Made by a program: the position numbers and the translations under genes
Shown here: piece by piece, positions 33,941-42,299 of the stretch
Numbering within the stretch: the stretch's first letter is position 1
Layout: each line of letters opens with the position of its first letter
Notes under the pieces: model-generated
What the model was told of the DNA's origin: nothing
What the model saw: only the letters and a program-made list of their open reading frames with translations
Databases searched by the model: none
Assembly (NCBI RefSeq): GCF_003570705.1
Contig: NZ_QWVT01000008.1
Coordinates: forward strand, 62,001-126,000
Reading direction: 5' to 3'
DNA length: 64,000 bases
Origin: Mesobacillus zeae
GTDB taxonomy: Bacteria > Bacillota > Bacilli > Bacillales > Cytobacillaceae

Positions 33941-34759
33941 ATGCATATTGTTGTATGTGTGAAACAGGTACCTGACACAAAGATCATAAAGATCAATCCC
34001 AAGACGAATACGCTTGACAGGAGAAGTGCTCCAGCCATTCTCAATCCGTATGATGCCCATGCTGTCCAGGAAGCTGCAAGAATCAAAAGCAGGACAGGCG
34101 GGACTGTCACAGTCCTTTCAATGGGGCCGCCCCAGGCTGTTGCTGTGATAAAAAAGAGTGTTGAAATTGGGGCAGACCGCGGCTATCTTATCTCGGATAG
34201 GGCGTTTGCAGGAGCAGACACCCTTGCCACAAGCTATGCCCTTTCAAAGGCATTGGAAAAAATAGAGCAGGAGAGTCCAGTTGATCTTGTCATTTGCGGA
34301 AAGCATGCGATTGACGGAGATACTGGCCAGGTGGGCCCGGGAATTGCCAGAAGGATTGATATTCCACCCATCACAAATGTGATTGAGGTTTCGAAAATCA
34401 ATAGTGATGAGAAAAAGATTGTGGTGAAAAGAAAGCAACTCAATGGATATGAACTGATAGAGTCGCAGATTCCCTGCCTTTTGACTGTAGAAAAAGAAAT
34501 CAACGATATAGGTTATTCCCCCATGCCGAACATGATTAAAGCAGCGCGCTATGAACCGGTTATTTGGTCTGTTGCGGATTTGGGGGAAGTAGACAGAGCC
34601 CAGCTTGGCCTGAAAGGATCCCCGACGATTGTCGGAAAGATGTTCAGTCCGCCTCGGCCGGAGGGAGGCAAAAAAATTGAAGGGGAGCCGACGGAGCAGA
34701 TAAAGGAACTCATGAAGCTTTTAGAGGAGAAAATCGACCTATTCTGTTTTAAGGCTTAA
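33941..34759 (+). CDS. etfB: Electron transfer flavoprotein beta subunit, FixA type
   Basis: A 272-residue protein of the FixA type. It begins MHIVVCVKQVPDTKIIK, carrying the VKQVPD motif noted for FixA/bifurcating EtfB proteins, followed by LNPYDAHAVQEAARIK and the FAD-binding segment HAIDGDTGQVGPGIARR. First gene of a four-gene etfB-etfA-fixC-fixX operon, with 15 bp to etfA. The complex passes electrons from NADH to quinone and ferredoxin in characterised members. Confidence 0.92.
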   Translation: MHIVVCVKQVPDTKIIKINPKTNTLDRRSAPAILNPYDAHAVQEAARIKSRTGGTVTVLSMGPPQAVAVIKKSVEIGADRGYLISDRAFAGADTLATSYALSKALEKIEQESPVDLVICGKHAIDGDTGQVGPGIARRIDIPPITNVIEVSKINSDEKKIVVKRKQLNGYELIESQIPCLLTVEKEINDIGYSPMPNMIKAARYEPVIWSVADLGEVDRAQLGLKGSPTIVGKMFSPPRPEGGKKIEGEPTEQIKELMKLLEEKIDLFCFKA

Positions 34760-34774
34760 AAAGGGGGAGAAGTA

Positions 34775-35800
34775 ATGGAAGAGAACCGGGGGATCTGGGT
34801 ATTCATTGAGGTGACTGACGGAAAAGTTGAAGGCGTATCGCTTGAACTGCTTGGTGCAGGGAGGAAACTTGCAGATAAATTGGAGGTACCGCTTGCCGGT
34901 GTATTGTTGGGGCATGACGTAAGAAAGATTTCAGCAAAGGTAATCGAATACGGTGCAGATATCGTTTACATGGCTGACCATGCTGTGCTGGAGCTTTATC
35001 GTACAGAAGCTTTTATGAAAGCGGTTGTCGCTATGGCAGAAAAATATAAGCCTGAAATCTTTCTGTATGGCGCCACACCGAACGGGAAAGACCTGGCGAG
35101 TGCTGTGGCGACCGATTTGAGCACAGGGCTTACCGCGGATACAACCATGCTTGATGTCGACCCGGAAAAAAGGCTGCTGGAGGCAAGCCGCCCAGCTTTC
35201 GGAGGAAACATAATGGCCACTATTCTTTGTAAAAAACACAGGCCGCAAATGGCGACAGTTCGCCCAAAGGTTATGAAAGCGCTAGAACCTGATGCGTCGA
35301 GAAAAGGGGAAGTCATCGAAGAAGAAATTCACCTTGAGGAAAGCGAGATGCGGACAAAAGTGCTTCAAATTGTGAAAGAAACAACAAAGACTGCAAATCT
35401 TGCCGAAGCCCATGTGATTGTCGCTGGCGGCAAAGGGATGGGAGATAAAAACGGGTTCATGCTGATTCATGAATTGGCTAAAACAATCGGGGCCACTGTC
35501 GGCGGAACGAGGGATGTTGTCGAGGCAGGCTGGCTCCCGCATGATCAGCAGATTGGCCAGACAGGAGAGACAGTTACCCCGAAAATTTATTTTGCCATCG
35601 GAATTTCCGGTGCGATCCAGCATGTTGTTGGCATGAAAAATTCCGAACTCATCATTGCCATTAACAAAGATCCGGATGCACCTATTTTTGATGTGGCGAC
35701 ATATGGACTTGTCGGGGATGCTTTTGAAATAGTACCCCAACTGATCGAGAAATTTAAGGAACTGATCAAGGAGAAGGGCGGGGAAATCAGCTATGTCTGA
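34775..35800 (+). CDS. etfA: Electron transfer flavoprotein alpha subunit, FixB type
   Basis: A 341-residue protein. The N-terminal half is alpha/beta and the C-terminal FAD domain has [22 protein letters not shown] and [12 protein letters not shown], then [17 protein letters not shown] Shine-Dalgarno (AAAAGGGGGAG) precedes ATG 34775. The stop overlaps fixC by 8 bases. It pairs with the preceding EtfB and delivers electrons to FixC. Confidence 0.94.
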   Translation: MEENRGIWVFIEVTDGKVEGVSLELLGAGRKLADKLEVPLAGVLLGHDVRKISAKVIEYGADIVYMADHAVLELYRTEAFMKAVVAMAEKYKPEIFLYGATPNGKDLASAVATDLSTGLTADTTMLDVDPEKRLLEASRPAFGGNIMATILCKKHRPQMATVRPKVMKALEPDASRKGEVIEEEIHLEESEMRTKVLQIVKETTKTANLAEAHVIVAGGKGMGDKNGFMLIHELAKTIGATVGGTRDVVEAGWLPHDQQIGQTGETVTPKIYFAIGISGAIQHVVGMKNSELIIAINKDPDAPIFDVATYGLVGDAFEIVPQLIEKFKELIKEKGGEISYV

Positions 35801-37088
35801 AAAATTTGATGTCATTGTGGTTGGTGCGGGACCTGCCGGAACATCCTGCGCTTTTGTTTGTGCAAAAAATGGCCTAAACGTCCTTCTCATTGAGCGAGGG
35901 GAGTACCCCGGAAGCAAAAATGTAATGGGCGGCGTGCTGTATCGTAAGCAAATGGAGGAACTCATCCCGGAGTTCTGGAAAGAAGCTCCGCTTGAAAGGC
36001 CTGTCATCGAGCAAAGGTTCTGGATGATGGACAAGGAATCTGTCGTCCAATTCGGGTATAAAGGGCTTGAGTGGGGACAGGAGCCTTATAATAACTTCAC
36101 CGTGCTACGGGCCCAATTCGACCAGTGGTTTGCCCGTAAGGCAGTGGAAACCGGGGCCCTCCTTATTAATGAGACCGTCGTCACCGAGTGTATTGTTGAG
36201 AATGGAAAAGTCATTGGAGTAAGAACCGACCGCCCTGACGGTGAAGTGTATGCGGATGTAGTAGTACTCGCGGATGGAGTGAATTCGCTTCTTGGAAAGC
36301 AGCTTGGTTTCCATAAAGAGTTCCGTCCAGACGAAGTAGCATTGACTGTTATGGAAGTGGTCAACCTGCCAAAGGAAAAGATTAACGATCGCTTTAATCT
36401 TGAAGAAAACCAGGGGTGTACGGTTGAAATTTTTGGGGATTCGACAAAAGGGAATCTTGGCACCGCTTTTCTGTATACAAACAAAGACAGTCTGAATATC
36501 GGTGTGGGAACCACGCTTTCCAGCATGATCAAGGCAAAGCTGAAGCCATATGATCTTCTTGATTATCTAAAGACACACCCAATGGTCAAGCCATACCTTG
36601 AAGGGGGAGAATCTGCAGAATATCTTGCACATTTGATTCCGGAAGGAGGCTATAGATCCGTGCCAAAGGTAGCCGGAAACGGGGTAGTGGTCGTGGGGGA
36701 TGCTGCCCAGCTTGTCAATGCGATTCATCGCGAAGGTTCCAATATGGCAATGTCTTCAGGAAAAATGGCGGCCGAAGCAATCATTGAAGCAAAGAAAGAT
36801 GATAATTACAGTGAGGCTAGCCTGAACCGATACAAGGACGCGCTCTACGGCAGTTTTATTATGAAGGATTTGGAAAAGTACAAGGACGCAGCGCATATAT
36901 TTGAAAAGCATCCTCAATATTTAAGGGACTACGTCCCGATGATGAATCGTGCTGCGAGCAAGTTTTTTACAGTAGACGGAACATCAAAGCGCGAAAAGCA
37001 GAAAGAAGTGCTTAAGAGTGTGACTGATGAAAGGGGTACCTTCAAGGTTCTCAAGGATATTTACCGGGCATGGAAGGCGGTGAAATAA
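35793..37088 (+). CDS. fixC: FixC-type flavoprotein (ETF-quinone oxidoreductase-like)
   Basis: A 431-residue FAD protein. The dinucleotide motif GAGPAG lies near residues 12-17, with ERGEYPGSKNVMGGVLY next and VVVGDAAQLVNAIHREGSNMA in the C-terminal FAD region. The length and the geranylgeranyl-reductase-like fold match FixC, which receives electrons from EtfAB and reduces quinone. It overlaps etfA by 8 bases and fixX by one. Confidence 0.94.
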   Translation: MSEKFDVIVVGAGPAGTSCAFVCAKNGLNVLLIERGEYPGSKNVMGGVLYRKQMEELIPEFWKEAPLERPVIEQRFWMMDKESVVQFGYKGLEWGQEPYNNFTVLRAQFDQWFARKAVETGALLINETVVTECIVENGKVIGVRTDRPDGEVYADVVVLADGVNSLLGKQLGFHKEFRPDEVALTVMEVVNLPKEKINDRFNLEENQGCTVEIFGDSTKGNLGTAFLYTNKDSLNIGVGTTLSSMIKAKLKPYDLLDYLKTHPMVKPYLEGGESAEYLAHLIPEGGYRSVPKVAGNGVVVVGDAAQLVNAIHREGSNMAMSSGKMAAEAIIEAKKDDNYSEASLNRYKDALYGSFIMKDLEKYKDAAHIFEKHPQYLRDYVPMMNRAASKFFTVDGTSKREKQKEVLKSVTDERGTFKVLKDIYRAWKAVK

Positions 37089-37372
37089 TGTCGACAAAGA
37101 ACATCGAAGAAAAACAATATCTTCTCCGTTTTAAATGCGATACAAAATCACATCTGACTGTCCTTGACCATGATGTTTGCATGACGCAATGCCCTGAGAA
37201 GTTCTGTACTGTTTTCTGCCCAGCAGAGGTTTACAAATGGGAAGGAAAACGCATGCAGGTGGGTTACGAAGGATGTCACGAATGCGGAAGCTGCCGGATT
37301 GGCTGCCCGTACCAAAACATCAAATGGGAATATCCCAAAGGCGGGCATGGCATAGTTTTTAGGCTTGCATAG
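37088..37372 (+). CDS. fixX: FixX-type ferredoxin-like protein
   Basis: A 94-residue ferredoxin-like partner of FixC. Cysteines occur in CMTQCPEKFCTVFCP and CHECGSCRIGCPYQNIKWEYP, the latter being the 4Fe-4S-binding motif. ATG 37088 overlaps the fixC stop (TAATG), so translation is coupled. It completes an etfABCX set; no nif genes are present, so the role is energy metabolism rather than nitrogen fixation. Confidence 0.94.
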   Translation: MSTKNIEEKQYLLRFKCDTKSHLTVLDHDVCMTQCPEKFCTVFCPAEVYKWEGKRMQVGYEGCHECGSCRIGCPYQNIKWEYPKGGHGIVFRLA

Positions 37373-37376
37373 AAGA

Positions 37377-37409
37377 AGGCACTGGATGATCAGCTCCAGT
37401 GCTTTTTCC
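37377..37409 (+). terminator. Terminator of the etfBA-fixCX operon
   Basis: An 8-bp stem (37379-37386 with 37395-37402) is followed by TTTTTCC. Confidence 0.85.
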
Positions 37410-37424
37410 TTTAACATACCAGGA

Positions 37425-37931
37425 TTATCTATTGAGCTCCCAAATCGCTGCATTCAGACCAAGGGCGAGGCCTAACCAGAGGATATACGGCACCATTGCA
37501 GCGCCAGCCGGCTTATCCACTTTATCAAATTGATAGGCAGTCAGGGTAATCATGGCAAGAAGTATAGACATATCTACCAGTGCGGTATCGCGAAGACCCC
37601 CACTAAAAAAATAAAAATGACCAGAGAAAATTCAGTCCAAGCTGAACCCCATAAGGAATCAAGCTGTCTTTCGCTGTTTTGTCAATTTCAGCTTTCATGG
37701 AAATTCTGTAGCTTGCCACTCTCATTAAAGCATACAGGCTTGTCCATACAGATGGGAAGACCCATGTGGGAGGAGAGAAGTCCGGCTTCTCAAGCATTCT
37801 GTATACTTCCTGGGAATTACGGATGGCGAAATAACCGACAATAGAGCCACCAGCAACCGGATCAGTACATTTACTACCAGTTTTCCGAGGCTGAACTTGC
37901 CATTCACTTTTAATGGATTCAAGATTGTCAC
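37425..37931 (-). pseudogene. Broken TspO/MBR family protein gene
   Basis: Three frames together give a TspO-like five-helix protein. First frame: MTILNPLKVNGKFSLGKLVV; second: GGSIVGYFAIRNSQEVYRML, KPDFSPPTWVFPSVWTSLY and LGLNFLWSFLFF; third: DTALVDMSILLAMITLTAYQ, then PYILWLGLALGLNAAIWELN. The first break is near 37858 (one C short) and the second near 37610 in a T/A homopolymer. TspO proteins bind tetrapyrroles. Both lesions are one-base changes, so sequencing error is possible. Confidence 0.8.
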
Positions 37932-38081
37932 CTTCTTTCAACTTCTATACTTATCTTTTTCCATCAAGGATACCTGTAAACATGAAATAAATATAGAGTG
38001 ATCCAGAGGATTTCTTTTATGTAGTGTTTTTCACAAAGGGGTTCAAAAAGAAGGCCTAAGCCAAAAGGGGATGTATGATAA

Positions 38082-38411
38082 TCAGCTGATTTTTTCTTCG
38101 AGGCACAGTGACGATATTTTGTCATTCCTTGCTTCTTCCTCAAAGCTGCGAGCTTCCTCCATTGCTTCTTCAAAAGCATTTAAGTAGGGGGTTGAGAAAA
38201 TAGGGGCATTCGCATTAAAGTGGCCATAACGGTCAGCAGCAAAAATGTGGACTCTCCATTCGTGGTATTTCCTCTTGGTAAGCTCCCGGCCTTCAATAGC
38301 AACAAACCAATGCGTCGCTTCTGTTCCCAATTCGCCGAGAAAGCTAATGTCCCCTAGCCCGGCAGGAATGAGAGCCTTGCCATAAAAGTCATTATAAAAA
38401 GGATTTTGCAT
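38082..38411 (-). CDS. Uncharacterised 109-residue protein
   Basis: Begins MQNPFYNDFYGKALIPAGLG, continues with FLGELGTEATHWFVAIEGRE and an acidic helical end. The true start is ATG 38411, with AAGGAGGG 5 bases upstream; the frame upstream of it is not coding-like. It is divergent from the hemerythrin gene across a 190-bp region holding a CRP/FNR-type box. I do not recognise the family. Confidence 0.65.
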   Translation of the reverse strand: MQNPFYNDFYGKALIPAGLGDISFLGELGTEATHWFVAIEGRELTKRKYHEWRVHIFAADRYGHFNANAPIFSTPYLNAFEEAMEEARSFEEEARNDKISSLCLEEKIS

Positions 38412-38525
38412 TCTTTCCCTCCTTGGTTGTGTGCGTCTTGTACTGTAAGTATATGCACGAAAATGAAATATTGGCAGAAAATATGTTAAATTATAGTGAA
38501 CAATTTTCCGAATGCTTTCGTTTAT

Positions 38526-38568
38526 TGTGATAAGGGTCACTACAAAGCTTTCTTTTTCTTCTTATACT
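38526..38568 (+). promoter_or_regulatory. CRP/FNR-type box and promoter of the hemerythrin gene
   Basis: TGTGA-TAAGGG-TCACT (38526-38541) matches TGTGA-N6-TCACA with one mismatch. TATACT (38563-38568) is a good -10 element, so the box is centred about 41.5 bp before the start. The geometry is identical to that upstream of the kor operon. Confidence 0.6.
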
Positions 38569-38602
38569 AAGGGCATATACCATAATAGGGGGTTGAATAG
38601 AA

Positions 38603-39127
38603 ATGGAAGGTTGTTTCGGAACGATTTCAGGACAATATGCTGGTCAATTATCAAAGGGTCTTGAGCAGTTGAAAAATGAACATCCGCCGTTGTTAAGCTT
38701 GATAGATGGTCTGATGGATAGGACATTGACGATAGTAAGAAATTGTAATGCTGAATTATTCAAAGAGCTAAGGTCGGCTGTATTAGAGTTTCTCTCGGAG
38801 CTTGAACCGCACTCGACTAGGGAGGAAACTGTTCTGTTTGACATGATGGCAGCCTATATAGGCAGGGAAATGGGGCCAATTGCCGTTATGGAGTATGAAC
38901 ATGACCGGGCTAAATCCTTGATTGGTACCTTCGTTGAAAATACTAAATCAGGAATCGAGGGCTATCCGGAAGAAGAAATGCTAAGTGACTGCGCTTTAAT
39001 CAGAGAGGCATGCGATACGTTGATCGACCATTTTGCGAAAGAAGAAAGCATTTTGTTCCCAATGGCAGAAAGATTGCTGAATGGCGAAGAAAAGGCAGAG
39101 TTGCTTGAAAGGATCCAAAAAATATAA
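38603..39127 (+). CDS. Hemerythrin HHE-domain protein
   Basis: A 174-residue four-helix protein with the di-iron ligands of the hemerythrin family: His in KNEHPPLL, His and Glu in LEPHSTREETVLFD, His in MEYEHDRAKSL, and His and Glu in IDHFAKEESILFPM. Such proteins sense or detoxify oxygen or nitric oxide or repair Fe-S centres. A Shine-Dalgarno (TAGGGGG) precedes ATG 38603. The upstream FNR-like site implies induction at low oxygen or by NO. Confidence 0.9.
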   Translation: MEGCFGTISGQYAGQLSKGLEQLKNEHPPLLSLIDGLMDRTLTIVRNCNAELFKELRSAVLEFLSELEPHSTREETVLFDMMAAYIGREMGPIAVMEYEHDRAKSLIGTFVENTKSGIEGYPEEEMLSDCALIREACDTLIDHFAKEESILFPMAERLLNGEEKAELLERIQKI

Positions 39128-39172
39128 AAAAATGGGTGGACCTTCGATGAAGAAGGCCCGCCCATTTTCATT
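39128..39172. terminator. Bidirectional terminator
   Basis: A roughly 15-bp stem with two mismatches (39130-39145 with 39151-39167) lies between the convergent hemerythrin and MFS genes, with A and T runs outside. Confidence 0.85.
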
Positions 39173-39173
39173 A

Positions 39174-40409
39174 TTACTGTCTATTCCATGACTCAAGTGT
39201 ATCATCGGATGGAAGGAACATGGTCAGAATGCCAAGAAAGGGTAAAAAACCTGTCAAGATAATGGTATTTGGCAGGCCGATAATATCTGCCAGATAGCCT
39301 AGGCCAACCGATCCGACTGCTCCCATTCCGAAGGCAAGACCAACTGTAAGGCCAGCCATTGTACCGATTTTTCCTGGTACAAGCTCCTGGGCATAGACAA
39401 CCGTTACCGAGAAGCTCAGCATTAGGATAAATCCGCTTAGGATAAGGAGAAAGAATGCCGCAGCTGCTGAAACGAAAGGAAGGACCACAGTAACCGGCAA
39501 TGTGCCAAGCATGGACAGCAGGATAATATTTTTCTTTCCAAAACGATCTGCGAGTGGTCCGCCGAAAAAGGTTCCGACAGCACCAGCCACAAGAAACGCG
39601 AACAGGAACATTTGGGCCTCGCTTATTGTCAATCCGTATTTATCAATAGCGAAAAAGGAATAGAAATTGGTCATTCCTGCTATATACCAGGATCGGGCAA
39701 AAATAAGGAACAAAATCAAAATTAGTGAAATCCTCACAGATTTAACCACTTTTCTCGATCTCTTTTGTACAGTCCTTTTTCCTTTCGCCTGCCGCTGTTC
39801 CTCACCAAGCTTCAGGCTATACCATCTGGCAATATACACAAGAAGCCCTACAGCAGCAGCTGCAACAATCGAGAAAAAGAATGCTCCTTTTTGTCCGAAT
39901 GGAACAAGTATAAGTGCAGTAATTAGCGGGGCAAGGGCCTGTCCGGAATTGCCGCCTACTTGGTAGATGGACTGGGCAAGGCCTCTCCTCTGCCCAGCAC
40001 CCATATAAGCAACCCGTGAGCCCTGCGGGTGAAAGCCCGCTGAACCAAGTCCTATCAGGATAACCGAAAGGATAATCATTTCAAAATTCGGTGCAGCTGC
40101 GAGCATTAATACACCAACAAAGGTGAACGCAAGCGCCAGCGGAAGGGCATAGGGCATTGGCCTTTTATCCGTGACCATCCCAATCACAGGCTGCAGGATG
40201 GAAGAAACAATGTTTAAAGCAAACGCAATGATCCCAAGCTGTGTGAACGACAGCCCCATCGATTTTTCGAGGATTGGGAACATTGCCGGAATGACTGCCT
40301 GAATGGAATCATTCAGCAAATGGCACATCCCTATGATAAATAGTATTTTATACGCTGTCTTTCCTTTACTCATTTGCTGCGGCCGGACAGCTTCGGCACG
40401 TTGGACCAT
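39174..40409 (-). CDS. MFS transporter, fosmidomycin-resistance (Fsr) type
   Basis: A 411-residue major facilitator with 12 hydrophobic segments. Conserved pieces include GMCHLLNDSIQAVIPAMFP in helix 1, the loop 2-3 region IGMVTDKRPMPYAL and GSAGFHPQGSRVAYMGAG in helix 4, typical of Fsr-like drug exporters. ATG 40409 follows AAGAAGG. Substrate unknown. Monocistronic. Confidence 0.85.
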   Translation of the reverse strand: MVQRAEAVRPQQMSKGKTAYKILFIIGMCHLLNDSIQAVIPAMFPILEKSMGLSFTQLGIIAFALNIVSSILQPVIGMVTDKRPMPYALPLALAFTFVGVLMLAAAPNFEMIILSVILIGLGSAGFHPQGSRVAYMGAGQRRGLAQSIYQVGGNSGQALAPLITALILVPFGQKGAFFFSIVAAAAVGLLVYIARWYSLKLGEEQRQAKGKRTVQKRSRKVVKSVRISLILILFLIFARSWYIAGMTNFYSFFAIDKYGLTISEAQMFLFAFLVAGAVGTFFGGPLADRFGKKNIILLSMLGTLPVTVVLPFVSAAAAFFLLILSGFILMLSFSVTVVYAQELVPGKIGTMAGLTVGLAFGMGAVGSVGLGYLADIIGLPNTIILTGFLPFLGILTMFLPSDDTLESWNRQ

Positions 40410-40500
40410 AGAAATCGCCTTCTTTACCTGTAATCATATATACAAGTAATCTTACAGCAAGTTTCTCCTCATTGAAATGGTTTTTGTCTTTATACGAGCT

Positions 40501-40952
40501 CTACCATCCACGGCTCGCACCTCCGCCTCCCGAAGAACCTCCGCCTCCCCCTCTTGGTCCTCCTTTTCCTCCCCCACGGGTAAGGACGGACAGGAGTAGA
40601 TACGACAAGGTTCCGCCAAAGAAAGTAATGTCGAGGAAAACAAGCCCGACAACGCACAGGATAATGAGCCATGAGGGGATGGGGGATTCATCTTCCTTAT
40701 CCCTGCCGCTGAATTCACCTGTTCCGGAAACCTCCTGTCCCAGAGCCTGGTAGGTGTTCATGACGGCTAGATTGGGCTGATCCGATTGAAGGTAGGGAAG
40801 AGCCTGTTCATCAACAGGCGGCCAGCTTTGCCGTCCGGGATGATCCCTTCCAGGCCGTACCCGACTTCAATCCTGATTTTGCGTTCTTTCATTATAGGAA
40901 AAATGTGAAAAAATAAAACTATGGAAAGGCGCAATGCCTTTGCTGGGTTCAT
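40501..40952 (-). pseudogene. Decayed TPM-domain membrane protein gene
   Basis: The fragments IRIEVGYGLEGIIPDGKAGRLL (end of a TPM domain), a membrane segment (SWLIILCVVGLVFLDITFF) and a Gly/Ser-rich tail (GGGGGSSGGGGASRGW) come from a YgcG-like protein. About 90 residues of the TPM domain are missing directly after the signal-like N-terminus, and a one-base loss near 40810 breaks the frame after GRLL. Start overlaps the lemA stop (TAATG), so it was the second gene of a lemA-TPM operon. Confidence 0.8.
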
Positions 40953-41531
40953 TACCCGTTGCCCCAAAAATCAACAGAAGGTTCATTGGCGGCACGCGGG
41001 TCTGCCTTGAAGTATTCTTTTTCATCAAAACCGGTTATGCTAGCAACTAGTGCACCCGGAAACCTTTTTACTTTTTTGTTGTAGCTGGAAACCTGGTCGT
41101 TATAATCTTTTCGGGCTACTGACAGCCTATTTTGGTTCCGGCGAGTTCATCCATCAGCTGCGTAAACTGCTTATCTGCTTTAAGGTTTGGATAGTTTTCC
41201 ACTACGACTAGCAGGCGGCTGAGCGCAGAGGAAAGCTCGGCATTCGTTGTGGCTTCGTCTTCAGGTGAGCGGGCACCTGCAAGTTTTGCTCTAGCATCCG
41301 AAATTTCCTTGATTACGTCTTTTTCATGTGAAGCATAGCCTTTTTACCGTATTTATGAGGTTCGGAATTAAATCCAGCCTTCTTTGAAGCTGGTTTTCGA
41401 TTTGGGCGGAGGCACTGTTCACGCTTTCTTCCTCATTGACGAAGCTGTTATAGCTCGAAAAAAGCATGATGGCTAGCAAGACCGCCACCGCTGCGAGGAT
41501 CAACCAAGTTTTCGAAAAGCCTTTTTTTCAT
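40952..41531 (-). pseudogene. Frame-shifted lemA gene
   Basis: Across frames the protein reads as LemA: WLILAAVAVLLAIMLFSSYN (membrane anchor), SVNSASAQIENQLQRRLDLI, PNLINTVK, YASHEKDVIKEISDARAKLA, VVVENYPNLKADKQFTQLMD, RKDYNDQVSSYNKKVKRFPG and a normal end. Three one-base shifts occur, in A-runs near 41522, 41345 and 41135. A Shine-Dalgarno (AGGAG) precedes ATG 41531. Its partner TPM gene has a real internal deletion, so the operon is probably dead. Confidence 0.85.
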
Positions 41532-41742
41532 AATTGCAGCTCCTAATTCTTTATATAGTGTATGAAGGTATCTTCCCATAAGGGTGGGACATTTAAACCC
41601 CTGCGATAGATGGGCTCTTGAGCCCGCACCTTATTGCATCGGCGGAGGAGATACGATAAACTACATGGTAGGCTCCACTGCTGTAAAAAAGAGGTACTAT
41701 GATATATACTCGAATTAACCTGCTATTAAAGGAATGAATACC

Positions 41743-42183
41743 ATGATAGATGAATCAGTAAATACATCATTAAAACTGTTTATTGTCCTTTCAAGAGCTT
41801 ATCGTGCCATAAACGAACATGTTAATAAAGTAATCCAGAATAACGGGCTGAATCCGACCGAATTTGCCGTCCTTGAGCTGCTGTATCACAAAGGTGACCA
41901 GCCGCTTCAGCAAATTGGGGGCAAGATCCTACTTGCGAGCGGCAGCATTACTTATGTTGTAGATAAGCTTGAGAAAAAAGAATTGCTTAAGAGGATTGCC
42001 TGTCCCAATGACCGGAGGGTAACATACGCTCAAATTACTGAAACTGGTAAAAAGCTGATTGAAGACATTTTTCCTGAACACAGTCAAAATATACATGAAT
42101 TGATGGGGGCTTTATCAGAAGAGGAGAAAAACACGGCGATTATGCTGCTGAAGAAGCTTGGTTTGTCAGCGGGAAAATATTAA
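41743..42183 (+). CDS. mhqR: MarR-family regulator, MhqR-like
   Basis: A 146-residue winged-helix repressor: SLKLFIVLSRAYRAINEHV at the N-terminus, HKGDQPLQQIGGKILLASGS and ITYVVDKLEKKELLKR in the DNA-binding part, CPNDRRVTYAQIT in the wing. It resembles B. subtilis MhqR (YkvE), a regulator of quinone stress, which sits between ykvD and motBA. Here the neighbours are an M3 peptidase and ykvI. CTCGAATT in the leader (about 41711) matches half of an MhqR-type operator. ATG 41743 has AAAGGA at correct spacing. Confidence 0.78.
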   Translation: MIDESVNTSLKLFIVLSRAYRAINEHVNKVIQNNGLNPTEFAVLELLYHKGDQPLQQIGGKILLASGSITYVVDKLEKKELLKRIACPNDRRVTYAQITETGKKLIEDIFPEHSQNIHELMGALSEEEKNTAIMLLKKLGLSAGKY

Positions 42184-42186
42184 ACT

Positions 42187-42216
42187 AAACGGCTTATCTT
42201 TTTAAGCCGTTTTTTA
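42187..42216 (+). terminator. Terminator of the MarR gene
   Basis: A perfect 10-bp stem (42187-42196 with 42203-42212) is followed by TTTT. Confidence 0.9.
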
Positions 42217-42299
42217 CATGCGCGAAAATTGAAGATACTTCGGAGAAGGAAATACTTTTCTAATGTCGAATAAATTATGGATACAAGGAGGCGAAAAGA

